From JBAZCI01 sp041671025 (GTDB lineage: Bacteria; Patescibacteriota; Patescibacteriia; UBA10025), in assembly GCA_041671025.1 (NCBI GenBank), contig JBAZCI010000002.1:1-64000 (forward strand): a stretch of DNA of 64,000 nt, written 5' to 3'. The notes under the pieces were generated by a model, which was given only the letters and a program-made list of their open reading frames with translations, did no database searches and was not told the origin of the DNA. Numbering within the stretch: the first letter of the stretch is position 1; each line of letters opens with the position of its first letter. Of this stretch, positions 11,476-19,272 are shown piece by piece. Made by a program: the position numbers and the translations under genes.

Positions 11476-11544
11476 TATCTCAACATTAGACTTAAGCAAG
11501 ATTCTCCCATTCTCGATGGGCAGATACAGTAATTATTTCAATCA

Positions 11545-13260
11545 ATGAAAAAAGAACAACCAAATAGACTCAGACAAAAAGTACAGGAAAAAACAACTAA
11601 CGCATTGCGCATTATTCCGCTCGGCGGACAGGAGGAAGTCGGCCGCAATATGACCCTCTTTGAATACGGTAAAGATATCGTTATTCTCGACATGGGCCTG
11701 CAATTCCCCGAAGAAGACATGCTCGGCGTAGACTACATTATTCCGAATATTACCTATTTACGCGGAAAGGAAAAAAATATCCGCGGTGTTATCTTTAGTC
11801 ACGGACATCTCGATCATATCGGCGCTGCGCCCTTATTGCTCGAACGGCTTGGAAATCCGCTCGTCATCGGTCGTCCGCTTACCCTCGCCCTGTTGAAGAA
11901 CAGACAGGAAGACTACAAAAAAGGTTCGGTCAAGCGGCTAAAGACTCTCACCATTAAATCCATTTCAGATACCCTCCGACTTGGAAACTTTACCGTAAAA
12001 TTCTTCCCTGTCGACCACTCGATTATGGATGCCGTCGGCGTCATCCTTGAGACTCCGCACGGCTCTGCAGTCCATCTCGGCGACTGGACGTATGAAAAAG
12101 ATCCGGTCGGACGCCGGGGAGTAGAGTACACGCACCTTTCGCGCCTGCGCAAGCCGACGATTGTTATGCTTGAAAGTTTGGGCTCGACCAATACACGGGA
12201 GCGGGTATCCGAGCAGATGATGTTTACAAATATTGAGAAACTCATTCAGGGCGCACCGGGACGGGTGATCATCGGAACATTCTCCTCGCAAATCGAGCGC
12301 ATCAAGCACATTCTTGAATATGCCCAGCGCATCGGTAAGAAAGTTGCCCTCGACGGATACAGTATGAAAGTAAACATCGAGACGGCAAAAAAGCTCGGCT
12401 ACATCAAGGTTGCCCAGCATGTGCTCATCACACCCGAACAAGTTGATAAATATCCCGATGAAAAGGTAGTGATTATCTGCACGGGTGCCCAGGGAGAGAG
12501 TAACGCAGTTCTCTCGCGCATCGTGACCGGAAATCACCGGTCCATCCGCATCAAAAAGACCGACACTATCATCTTCTCCTCTTCGGTCATTCCGGGCAAT
12601 GAACGTACGATCCAACGGCTCAAAGACAGCCTGTATCGCCTCTGCGACAATGTAGTGCACAGCGATATCATGGACATTCATTCAAGCGGCCACAGCACCG
12701 CACGAGACATGCTGACCGTACTCAAACAGATCAGGCCGAGTTATTTCGTCCCCGTTTATGCAAATCACTATTTCCTTAAGGAAGCCGAGAAGCTCGCGGT
12801 ACGCCACGGATTTCCTAAAGAACATGTGTTCGTTCTCGATAACGGGTCAGTTCTCGAATTTAACAACGGCAAAGCTCAGATTCTGCCCAAAAAAGTTCCG
12901 ACGGATTATGTATTCGTCGACGGACTAGGAGTCGGCGACATTTCACACGTCGTTCTGCGGGACCGACAAACACTCGCCGGCGACGGCATGGTGGTAATCA
13001 TTGTTACCGTCGACGCTAAAACGGGAAAACTGGTCGGCAACCCCGACATCATTTCCCGCGGCTTCGTGCACATGAAAACAAGCACGCGCCTTATTGACGA
13101 GACAAAGAAGAAAATTCAGACTATGTTCCAACAACGTGATCCGCAATCAAAAGCAAACGATGCATATATTGCCAACAAACTGCGGGATGACATTGGTCAG
13201 TTCCTCTTCTCCCGCACGAACCGGCGACCGATGATACTGCCCGTTGTTATTGATGTGTAA
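11545..13260 (+). CDS. rnj: Ribonuclease J
   Basis: RNase J is a 5'-to-3' exo- and endoribonuclease for mRNA turnover and rRNA maturation in bacteria without RNase E. The 571-residue frame carries the metallo-beta-lactamase zinc site SHGHLDHIG at residues 85-93, a second His/Asp set (VDHSIMDAVG, HLGDW), and the beta-CASP domain with GTFSSQIERI and CTGAQGESNAVLSRI. The closing zinc ligand is in HSSGHSTARD, and KQIRPSYFVPVYANHYFL begins the C-terminal region. About 20 basic residues precede the core. It follows tRNA-Leu by 69 bases. Confidence 0.95.
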   Translation: MKKEQPNRLRQKVQEKTTNALRIIPLGGQEEVGRNMTLFEYGKDIVILDMGLQFPEEDMLGVDYIIPNITYLRGKEKNIRGVIFSHGHLDHIGAAPLLLERLGNPLVIGRPLTLALLKNRQEDYKKGSVKRLKTLTIKSISDTLRLGNFTVKFFPVDHSIMDAVGVILETPHGSAVHLGDWTYEKDPVGRRGVEYTHLSRLRKPTIVMLESLGSTNTRERVSEQMMFTNIEKLIQGAPGRVIIGTFSSQIERIKHILEYAQRIGKKVALDGYSMKVNIETAKKLGYIKVAQHVLITPEQVDKYPDEKVVIICTGAQGESNAVLSRIVTGNHRSIRIKKTDTIIFSSSVIPGNERTIQRLKDSLYRLCDNVVHSDIMDIHSSGHSTARDMLTVLKQIRPSYFVPVYANHYFLKEAEKLAVRHGFPKEHVFVLDNGSVLEFNNGKAQILPKKVPTDYVFVDGLGVGDISHVVLRDRQTLAGDGMVVIIVTVDAKTGKLVGNPDIISRGFVHMKTSTRLIDETKKKIQTMFQQRDPQSKANDAYIANKLRDDIGQFLFSRTNRRPMILPVVIDV

Positions 13261-13329
13261 GCATGGCATCATTTACCGATCTGCATCGTTAACCAATCTA
13301 TGAACAACGGTAAAAATTATCCAACATGT

Positions 13330-13351
13330 GCGCACCCTGACTAGGGTGCGC
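13330..13351. repeat. Palindromic repeat, GCGCACCCT/AGGGTGCGC family, copy 1
   Basis: GCGCACCCT and AGGGTGCGC are perfect 9-base inverted arms around a 4-base loop, followed by TTGG. The element ends 6 bases before the ATG of the 2H phosphoesterase gene. Relatives are at 21949-21966, 25389-25410 and 28869-28886. Confidence 0.8.
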
Positions 13352-13357
13352 TTGGCT

Positions 13358-13993
13358 ATGGAAACAATTCTCGGTATCCATCTGAATATTCCCGAACCAT
13401 TTGCACGTCGTATTCTAGAAGCAATTCGCAAAACTCAAATTGTGTATCCGCGAAATTACACATACACACCGCACATGACGCTCTATCTGTGTCGTTTTTC
13501 TGCACGACGTTTTCCGGTCCTCATACACTCGCTGGAAGCACTTCAACTTAAACCAGTTCGTATTACACCCATCGGCGTACGTGCCCACCGGCATAAAAAC
13601 CATGCATTTCTTTCACTTGATCTGGTCCGCACGTCTACAATACTACAGCTTCACGCTCAAATACTCCGTATCGCTAATCCGATGCGCGGAAATCTCCTGC
13701 GATCTCGAGATAAAAGCCGCCTTGCCCAAAATATATTCTCTGCAAAAGAACGGCGACTGTTGTCACAATATGGATACCACCGAGTGGCCGGTGCATATCG
13801 ACCGCATATCACATTAGGCGAAATAGCATGGAAACAAGGTCATTCGAGAGTAACTCAGCTCACGAAAACATTACGCACGCTTAACGGAATAAAAATAACC
13901 CTATCTCATCTTGTCATAGGTATGTACCGCTACGATCAAGCGACCGAAACATACACAGAACCTTCTGTTGAAAGATTGCTTCGCCTTACATGA
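13358..13993 (+). CDS. 2H phosphoesterase, LigT / RNA 2',3'-cyclic phosphodiesterase family
   Basis: A 211-residue protein with the two H-x-T-x motifs of the 2H superfamily: HMTL at about residue 46 and HITL (YRPHITLGE) in the second half, each on the catalytic strand of a duplicated fold. Members hydrolyse 2',3'-cyclic phosphates or join tRNA halves in vitro, so a role in RNA end processing is likely; the true substrate is unknown. The start at ATG 13358 (METILGIHLNIPEPF) is preferred. An apparent GTG start at 13328 lies inside the palindromic repeat and encodes only repeat-derived residues. It sits between RNase J and trpS. Confidence 0.85.
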   Translation: METILGIHLNIPEPFARRILEAIRKTQIVYPRNYTYTPHMTLYLCRFSARRFPVLIHSLEALQLKPVRITPIGVRAHRHKNHAFLSLDLVRTSTILQLHAQILRIANPMRGNLLRSRDKSRLAQNIFSAKERRLLSQYGYHRVAGAYRPHITLGEIAWKQGHSRVTQLTKTLRTLNGIKITLSHLVIGMYRYDQATETYTEPSVERLLRLT

Positions 13994-14030
13994 TATAGTC
14001 AGTACAGAGTAAATCCGCTACAATACATCC

Positions 14031-15017
14031 ATGAAACATATCGTGTTATCAGGAATTAAGCCTTCGGGTAAGCTCCACATCGGCAACTACCTCGGCGCTA
14101 TTAAGTCGTGGCTTGAATTGCAGGACGAGCATGAATGCATCTTTGGTATCATGGATTTGCATGCGCTGACTCAGGGTCCCAAGCCGGAAGATCTCCGTCA
14201 AGCGGTGTTCGATATCGCGGTTGATTACCTGGCCGCCGGTCTCGACCCGGAGAAATCAATCTTCATGGTTCAGTCATTCGTCCCCGAACACGCCGAGCTG
14301 GCCTGGATTTTTGACACGATCACGCCTATTTCATGGCTGGAACGCGTGCCGACATATAAGGACAAATCCAAACAGTACGCCGGAAGTCAGAATATCGGAC
14401 TACTCAATTATCCGGTGCTCATGGCGGCGGATATTCTCCTGTATAAATCAAACCTGGTGCCCGTCGGCGAAGACCAACTGCCTCATATCGAACTGACACG
14501 TGAAATTGCACGCACATTCAACGCTAAGTACGGACAATTCTTTCCCGAACCCGCGCATAAGCTGAGCCGGTCGGGAGCACGAATTATGAGCCTGACGCAT
14601 CCGGAAAAAAAGATGGAGAAGTCATTGGGTGAAAAAAATTATATCGCCCTTTCCGATACTCCGGAGATTATTGCAAAAAAACTTGCATCAGCCGTTACGG
14701 ACAGCGGCACAACGGGGGGCAAGGGAAAAGTACCCGGCGTCGCAAACCTCTTCGCCCTTGTGCATATTTTTTCGTCACCGGAGACCGCCGAAACATTTGA
14801 AGCCGCGTACCGGGCAAAAACAATCAAATATTCCGAGGTGAAGGCGAAACTCGCCGAAGACATCGCAGAATACTTTGAACCGTTTCGAAAACGGCGCGAT
14901 GAATTGCGCAAAAATCCGAAGCATGTGTGGGACGTACTGCGTGAAGGCAGTCTGCGGGCAAAAAAGATTGCTGAAAAAAATCTCAACCAGATCAAGAAGC
15001 TGGTCGGATTGCAATAA
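14031..15017 (+). CDS. trpS: Tryptophanyl-tRNA synthetase
   Basis: Class Ic aminoacyl-tRNA synthetase that charges tRNA-Trp. The 328 residues match the bacterial length. The HIGH-type motif is KLHIGNYLGAIK at residues 14-25. The tryptophan/ATP pocket includes VGEDQLPHIELTREIA, and the second signature is KKMEKSLG, a KMSKS variant. It starts at ATG 14031, 37 bases after the 2H phosphoesterase. A hairpin followed by a T-run, oriented for the convergent gene, ends the region. Confidence 0.97.
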   Translation: MKHIVLSGIKPSGKLHIGNYLGAIKSWLELQDEHECIFGIMDLHALTQGPKPEDLRQAVFDIAVDYLAAGLDPEKSIFMVQSFVPEHAELAWIFDTITPISWLERVPTYKDKSKQYAGSQNIGLLNYPVLMAADILLYKSNLVPVGEDQLPHIELTREIARTFNAKYGQFFPEPAHKLSRSGARIMSLTHPEKKMEKSLGEKNYIALSDTPEIIAKKLASAVTDSGTTGGKGKVPGVANLFALVHIFSSPETAETFEAAYRAKTIKYSEVKAKLAEDIAEYFEPFRKRRDELRKNPKHVWDVLREGSLRAKKIAEKNLNQIKKLVGLQ

Positions 15018-15054
15018 CAGGCTCGGATCCCGTATCAGCGGGGTGTTTTGTTGT

Positions 15055-15084
15055 AAAAAAAAGACCGTCGAATCACCAACGGTC
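15055..15084 (-). terminator. Intrinsic terminator of the 173-residue secreted protein gene
   Basis: On the minus strand GACCGT (15084-15079), a 10-base loop, ACGGTC (15068-15063), then eight T. It overlaps the stop codon. Confidence 0.75.
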
Positions 15085-15604
15085 AGACAATGCTTGCGTA
15101 AAGTTTTGAGGTGCGCAGCTGTCCCTGTAACGTTACAAACGACGGTCGGGGCTGGATAAACCACCACGCTCGCGCATTAACGCCGGAGAGTGCGCGAACA
15201 GAGTCGTACAATGGGCCATATCGTTGTATGCCACCGATAAAAACGATATTCCCGGGTTTAATCGGCTCTGTAGGACGGGGTACGATAATAATTCGGACAT
15301 CGTGTAAAAATACATCATTATAGATGTACGAACACGAATGCAGCGGGTCCGGAAAAAATGCCTTTTCCGTCACCCAGAACAACATTTGCATATTACTGCC
15401 GGCCGTATCCACGTACGGCAAGGTGTCGACGATGACGCCTCCTCCATACGCTCTTTCAAGCAGATCTTCCTCTTCCATGCGCGCACTGTCGCGCATCCGA
15501 TCCGACAAATCGACTATAAAGGTGCTGGTGGATGACTGCAGTCCCCATGCAATCGCAAAGACAACGAGCACGACAACAGTCAACCTGAAACATTTGGTGT
15601 TCAT
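15083..15604 (-). CDS. Small secreted or membrane-anchored protein, unknown function
   Basis: A 173-residue protein with one N-terminal hydrophobic helix (LTVVVLVVFAIAWGL) followed by SSTSTFIVDL, consistent with a signal anchor. The outer domain ends in a compact region rich in Pro, Gly and aromatic residues (IIIVPRPTEPIKPGNIVFIG, AWWFIQPRPSFVTLQGQL). No family recognised. It has a complete transcription unit of its own: TTGACA-N17-TAAGGT promoter, GGGAGGAAC ribosome site 9 bases before ATG, and a terminator at the stop. Confidence 0.7.
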   Translation of the reverse strand: MNTKCFRLTVVVLVVFAIAWGLQSSTSTFIVDLSDRMRDSARMEEEDLLERAYGGGVIVDTLPYVDTAGSNMQMLFWVTEKAFFPDPLHSCSYIYNDVFLHDVRIIIVPRPTEPIKPGNIVFIGGIQRYGPLYDSVRALSGVNARAWWFIQPRPSFVTLQGQLRTSKLYASIV

Positions 15605-15652
15605 GGCTTGTTCCTCCCGAAAAAGTGAAAATTAAGGTGCAGATATTGAAAG

Positions 15653-15681
15653 ACCTTATCATCGCACGCCCAACCTGTCAA
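15653..15681 (-). promoter_or_regulatory. Promoter of the 173-residue secreted protein gene
   Basis: Minus-strand TTGACA (15681-15676), 17-base spacer, TAAGGT (15658-15653), about 50 bases ahead of ATG 15604. Confidence 0.65.
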
Positions 15682-15749
15682 CCGGCTGTGTACACAAAAA
15701 CCGGGCTTTCTTGAGCTCGTCCCGAAGCTTCCGTGATGTTCCCTCACTG

Positions 15750-16310
15750 CTACGCCCGCTCGACGTATTCTCCGGTATCCGTATTTATTCTGATTTTGTC
15801 CCCTGTTTTCACAAACAGCGGGACTTGGAGCGTGGCGCCGGTTTCAACCTTTGCAATCTTCATTACGCCCCCCTGAGCCGTATCTCCACGAACCGCAGGT
15901 TCGGTTTCTTTCACTTCTAAAACCACCTTCTTTGGCAGATCGATATTGACCGGATTCCCATTAAAAAGAAGAACATCAACTTCTAAATTTTCCTGAAGAA
16001 ATTTCACTTTGTCCCCGAGAGCGCTTTGCGGGACAAAAAACTGGTCATACGTGGCTGCATCCATGAAATGGCTGTTTTCACCTTCATGGTAAAGAAAGTT
16101 CGCCTTGCTCCGGGAAATATCCGCCAGTTCAATCGATTCGCCGCCTTTGAAGGTAAGCTTCAGTACGTTCGCGTTAATCAAATTACGCAGGGTCGTCCGC
16201 ATGATTCCCTTGCTTTGAGCCATTTTAATAAAATCGGTTTTGATAACGATATACGGCTCGTTCTGGTGAACGATATATCTGCCGACTGCGAGATCGCTAA
16301 TATTTGCCAT
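15750..16310 (-). CDS. efp: Elongation factor P
   Basis: EF-P binds between the P and E sites of stalled ribosomes and speeds peptide bonds at polyproline stretches. The 186 residues cover the KOW-like domain I (MANISDLAVGRYIVHQNEPY), the OB domain II (SHFMDAATYDQFFVPQ), and the C-terminal OB domain (VPLFVKTGDKIRINTDTGEY). The tip loop reads FIKMAQSKGIM and keeps Lys at position 34, the residue modified in many species, but it lacks the usual PGKG or PG frame. No modification-enzyme gene is visible here. It lies 60 bases downstream of rpsR on the same strand. Confidence 0.95.
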   Translation of the reverse strand: MANISDLAVGRYIVHQNEPYIVIKTDFIKMAQSKGIMRTTLRNLINANVLKLTFKGGESIELADISRSKANFLYHEGENSHFMDAATYDQFFVPQSALGDKVKFLQENLEVDVLLFNGNPVNIDLPKKVVLEVKETEPAVRGDTAQGGVMKIAKVETGATLQVPLFVKTGDKIRINTDTGEYVERA

Positions 16311-16369
16311 AGAGGTAATATTAAATATAGTCCTCTACCTGCGTACAGGACTCAATGCCCCTCAAACCG

Positions 16370-16606
16370 TTAACGAGTCGTGAACGGAATAAGCGCCATC
16401 ATGCGCGCCCGTTTGACGGCTGTCGCAAGCTTGCGCTGATGCTTGGCGCATACAGCGGTTTTCTTGCGGGGAAGAATCTTTGCGTACGACGAAAGAAATT
16501 TCTTCAAAAGCCGTGCATCCTTATAATCGATTTCCGAAGCGGCGCTGATGCAAAAATAGCATGCGTCAGGGACTGGATTCTGTTTTGGCTGGCGATTGTT
16601 TATCAT
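16370..16606 (-). CDS. rpsR: 30S ribosomal protein bS18
   Basis: A 78-residue small-subunit protein that binds 16S rRNA together with S6. Recognised from CYFC at residues 16-19, then [20 protein letters not shown] and the basic tail [27 protein letters not shown] in order. It follows ssb by 3 bases in the conserved rpsF-ssb-rpsR order. Confidence 0.96.
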   Translation of the reverse strand: MINNRQPKQNPVPDACYFCISAASEIDYKDARLLKKFLSSYAKILPRKKTAVCAKHQRKLATAVKRARMMALIPFTTR

Positions 16607-16609
16607 AGG

Positions 16610-17044
16610 TTAAAAAGGAATATCCTCAACATTGATTTCCGCTTCTCCTGCTGCAGGCGGTTGTGCGCCTTCAGCCGGTTCTACCGGAGCGCTTGCCGCG
16701 GCGCTATCTGATCGCTTATCAAGCATAATGACATTATCAGCGACAATCTCAGTCCGGTATCTTTTGGTTCCGCTTTGATCATCCCATGATCGGGTCTGCA
16801 GACGTCCCTCAACATAGATACGAGATCCTTTTTTGACATACTGACCGACAATTTCTGAGAGTTTCCTCCATGCCACAACATTGTGGAATTCCGCACGCTG
16901 CTGCTTGGCGCCTTGCTGGTCTTTCCATACCAAATTGGTGGCCACTCCGAAGGTCGCGACTGAAATACCGGAAGGCGTTGCGCGTACTTCGGGGTCCCGC
17001 GTCACGTTACCGATAATCATGACTTTATTGAGATCAATGGACAT
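16610..17044 (-). CDS. ssb: Single-stranded DNA-binding protein
   Basis: A 144-residue SSB. The OB fold opens MSIDLNKVMIIGNVTRDPEV and includes WKDQQGAKQQRAEFHNVVAW and KGSRIYVEGRLQTRSWDDQ. A Pro/Ala/Glu-rich linker leads to the acidic tip EINVEDIPF, the docking tail for RecA-mediator and repair proteins. It lies 5 bases after rpsF and 3 bases before rpsR. Confidence 0.97.
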   Translation of the reverse strand: MSIDLNKVMIIGNVTRDPEVRATPSGISVATFGVATNLVWKDQQGAKQQRAEFHNVVAWRKLSEIVGQYVKKGSRIYVEGRLQTRSWDDQSGTKRYRTEIVADNVIMLDKRSDSAAASAPVEPAEGAQPPAAGEAEINVEDIPF

Positions 17045-17049
17045 AGAAG

Positions 17050-17553
17050 TTATCCTTTAAGTAACGGGTCATCGAGAAGCTCTTCAAGCTTCTTATCAAG
17101 CTCTTCGATATCTATTTTTTCCTGCTTCTTGGCCTCGGGCTTCTCTGCCGCCTTTTCCTTCGCAACCTTGGCAACCTCTTCCTGTTTTACTTTTTCAGAT
17201 TTAGCGATCCGTTTCGAGGCAATCTTTTCTTTAAGCATCCGCTCACTTTCGATCTGTTCAGCGGTCTTCACCTTCTTTTTCAATATCTGATGCCGTAAAA
17301 GAATCGGAAGGTGTCGGAGTTCTGTTTCCGCTTTGATCAGATCAGTCGGCTCCATATCAAATTCAGTCAAAATGTATACACCTTGGGTTTCCTTCTTGAT
17401 CGGATAGGCAAGTTTCTGCTGGGCAAATATTTCCTTTTTGGTCATTGCACCGCCTGCTTTTTCGACAATACCAACTACTTCCTGAATATGACCATCAAGC
17501 TCTTCTTGGGTAGCGCGTGCCGGCAGAACAAATAGCATCTCGTAGTGTTGCAT
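17050..17553 (-). CDS. rpsF: 30S ribosomal protein bS6 with charged C-terminal extension
   Basis: The S6 core spans about 95 residues: MQHYEMLFVLPARATQEELD, the KKEIFAQQKLAYPIKKETQG strand pair, YILTEFDM, and LRHLPILLRHQILKK. A further 65 residues of Lys/Glu/Ala-rich, probably helical sequence follow (KEKAAEKPEAKKQEKIDIEE), making it longer than the usual form. First gene of rpsF-ssb-rpsR. No Shine-Dalgarno is visible; a terminator-like leader hairpin sits at 17584-17633 between promoter and start. Confidence 0.95.
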   Translation of the reverse strand: MQHYEMLFVLPARATQEELDGHIQEVVGIVEKAGGAMTKKEIFAQQKLAYPIKKETQGVYILTEFDMEPTDLIKAETELRHLPILLRHQILKKKVKTAEQIESERMLKEKIASKRIAKSEKVKQEEVAKVAKEKAAEKPEAKKQEKIDIEELDKKLEELLDDPLLKG

Positions 17554-17583
17554 GAATTTTAGCTAATATTAAACAAAAAAGAT

Positions 17584-17633
17584 AAAAAAGAGATCGATCC
17601 GCAGGCAAGGTTGCGCTGACTGGATCGACTCTC
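17584..17633 (-). promoter_or_regulatory. Terminator-like leader hairpin (possible attenuator) of the rpsF operon
   Basis: Minus-strand TCGATCC (17600-17594) and GGATCGA (17628-17622) form a 7-bp stem extended by GAG/CUC. Inner CAG-CAA/TTG-CTG pairs complete the hairpin and six T follow (17589-17584). It lies after the likely -10 and 30 bases before the rpsF start, with no upstream gene to terminate, so attenuation is the simplest role. Confidence 0.55.
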
Positions 17634-17662
17634 ACCCTATCATATATGCCGGGAGAGTGCAA
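17634..17662 (-). promoter_or_regulatory. Candidate promoter of the rpsF operon
   Basis: Minus-strand TTGCAC (17662-17657), 17-base spacer, TAGGGT (17639-17634). The -35 fits well and the -10 is weak. Transcription would begin at the leader hairpin. Confidence 0.45.
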
Positions 17663-17716
17663 GGCTTTACACCGATAAATGCTGGCGAATATGCGAAAGA
17701 TGGTATACTGCTGTAT

Positions 17717-18949
17717 ATGCATTCCACTCTTTTCATCTTCGGTGCACACCCTGCCCTGTCTTGCGCGGAACTGCGCAAGGTTATTCCTGAACCCTTGCGG
17801 CTTTTGAGCGTCGAAACCGCATTAGTGCAATCACAGAACCCGCCTGATGCTGTTGCACTGCAAACGCGCCTCGGAGGAACGATCAAAATTGCCCACATCA
17901 TCGAATCATTCCCTGCCGCTGAGCTCGAAAAAAAACTGACGACATCAAACATGCTCGCCAAATATTTCGCGCAAAGTACCGAAAAAATAATTTTCGGATT
18001 CAGTTGCTACGGGAAAATGCCGAGCACGGTCATAAACCGCGTTCGCAAAATTGGGTTTACAATCAAAAAGGGACTACAGCAGGATGAATTTTCAGCCAGG
18101 TTCCTTTTTGATCCGTCCGGGCATCTGCCGACAGCCACAGTGGCTAAAAGCAATATGATGCAAAGGGGCGCCGAAATCATCATCGTAGGCACGGAGGATG
18201 GCACGGTATACACCGCAACCACTGAAACCGTACAGGACTTCGAATCCTACAGCCACCGAGACTACGGACGCCCTGTTCGTGACACAAAAAGCGGGACACT
18301 CCCCCCAAAGCTCGCACAGATCATGATTAATTTTGCACAGGCTCCTACACATGCCGTTCTGTTGGATCCGTTTTGCGGATCAGGAACCGTCCTGCAGGAA
18401 GCGATCCAGCTCGGATACGCAAACGTAGTCGGTTCTGATATCAGCTCTAAAGCAATTGCGGATTCACGGACAAATCTGGAGTGGTACCTGAAAGCGTACG
18501 AGAATTCTCCCGCCCGAGAACTCCCCCGGCTGATTCAGCAGGACATCCGATCCCTGCCCGCCATACTCGAAGAACTGTCAGTGGATACGATTGTCACCGA
18601 ATCGTACCTGGGTCCGTCTCGTTCACGTTTTACATCCGCAGCTGTCCTGCAAAAAACAGTCGAGGAACTTACCAAATTATACCGGGATACATTTTCTGCG
18701 TTCGCTAAAATCCTCCGACCGAAGGGAACTATCGTTATCGCACTTCCTTTTTTCCTCCACGGCGGCCACAAAACACGGTTTGATATCATGACACTCGTGA
18801 GTATAAAAGTTTTTACACTCGAACAACTTCTCGATGCATCCGATGCGAACAAGTTGCTCGGTGTAGACCGACCGCAATACTCGCTTGAATACGCCCGATC
18901 CGACCAGCGCGTCGGACGGCAAATATTCATACTCAAGAAAAAAGGCTGA
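17717..18949 (+). CDS. Trm11/TrmG10-like RNA methyltransferase (UPF0020 family)
   Basis: A 410-residue SAM-dependent methylase. The N-terminal half (MHSTLFIFGAHPALSCAELR) resembles the RNA-binding region of the archaeal TrmG10/eukaryotic Trm11 group, which make N2-methylguanosine at tRNA position 10. Motif I is LLDPFCGSGTVLQEAIQLGY, followed by VVGSDISSKAIADSR. The usual catalytic (D/N)PPY is replaced by VTESYLGPSR, a pattern I associate with bacterial homologues; I could not check this here. Start ATG 17717 is preferred over an in-frame ATG at 17657, which would overlap the rpsF promoter. Target base unproven. Confidence 0.82.
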   Translation: MHSTLFIFGAHPALSCAELRKVIPEPLRLLSVETALVQSQNPPDAVALQTRLGGTIKIAHIIESFPAAELEKKLTTSNMLAKYFAQSTEKIIFGFSCYGKMPSTVINRVRKIGFTIKKGLQQDEFSARFLFDPSGHLPTATVAKSNMMQRGAEIIIVGTEDGTVYTATTETVQDFESYSHRDYGRPVRDTKSGTLPPKLAQIMINFAQAPTHAVLLDPFCGSGTVLQEAIQLGYANVVGSDISSKAIADSRTNLEWYLKAYENSPARELPRLIQQDIRSLPAILEELSVDTIVTESYLGPSRSRFTSAAVLQKTVEELTKLYRDTFSAFAKILRPKGTIVIALPFFLHGGHKTRFDIMTLVSIKVFTLEQLLDASDANKLLGVDRPQYSLEYARSDQRVGRQIFILKKKG

Positions 18950-18965
18950 AGACAAAGCTTCAGCC
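18938..18965 (-). terminator. Intrinsic terminator facing the 19-kb small-RNA locus
   Basis: Minus-strand GGCTGAAG, a 6-base loop, CTTCAGCC, then six or more T. The stem also contains the stop codon of the convergent methylase, so the hairpin may serve both strands. Confidence 0.75.
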
Positions 18966-18983
18966 ACTAGTTGTAGTTTTCAT
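18960..18983 (-). CDS. Seven-codon micro-ORF (MKTTTSG) ending in the terminator
   Basis: ATG at 18983 is preceded by AAGGAGG with 8-9 bases spacing, one of the best ribosome sites in the window. The frame stops after seven codons, inside the terminator stem. Such an arrangement resembles a leader peptide, but no gene follows on this strand. It may be a translated peptide or merely part of a structured RNA. Confidence 0.25.
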   Translation of the reverse strand: MKTTTSG

Positions 18984-19096
18984 GTTCCGAACCTCCTTCT
19001 GCGCACTTGATAGCAAACACGCAGTTTCATAATGGTGAAGAACCAGCATCTGCGCAGCAGATGATTGCACCGAGGATCAGATTTACTCAAAAACAT
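18980..19096 (-). CDS. Candidate small basic protein upstream of the micro-ORF
   Basis: ATG 19096 or, better spaced from AGGAGG, TTG 19090 opens a frame of 36-38 residues (SKSDPRCNHLLRRCWFF, then KLRVCYQVRRRRFGT). It ends in TGA that overlaps the micro-ORF start as ATGA. It is Arg/Cys-rich with no known domain. The two coupled frames and the terminator make a tiny possible operon. The same bases also form RNA structure, so coding is uncertain. Confidence 0.25.
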   Translation of the reverse strand: MFLSKSDPRCNHLLRRCWFFTIMKLRVCYQVRRRRFGT

Positions 19097-19114
19097 CCCC
19101 TCCTCTCTCGGAAC
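18984..19114 (-). ncRNA. Candidate structured small RNA
   Basis: Minus-strand GTTCCGA (19114-19108) pairs perfectly with TCGGAAC (18990-18984), closing a domain of about 130 bases. Inside are a CATCTG-ctgcg-CAGATG hairpin (19064-19048) and a CTGCG/CGCAG stem, and an intrinsic terminator follows at 18938-18965. No match to 6S, SRP, tmRNA or RNase P signatures was found by eye. The 323-base space 18950-19272 holds nothing else recognised. Confidence 0.35.
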
Positions 19115-19272
19115 AGGACCGTGTGTAAGTCAACGTTCGTTTTTACCTGTACTCAGTATACCCTCTTTCGTGTACCGTCGTACATATCTGTGTCAAGATC
19201 GAGCAAAATCAACAAACACTAGATATCGGCCTGTATTCATAGGTTGGACAGTTGTTGATTTTAGAATCTATA

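Noticed and set aside
12000..12681. Long minus-strand frames opposite RNase J, and similar ones opposite rpoB, rpoC and the phosphohexomutase
   Set aside because: Antisense shadows of strongly conserved genes with no start signals of their own.
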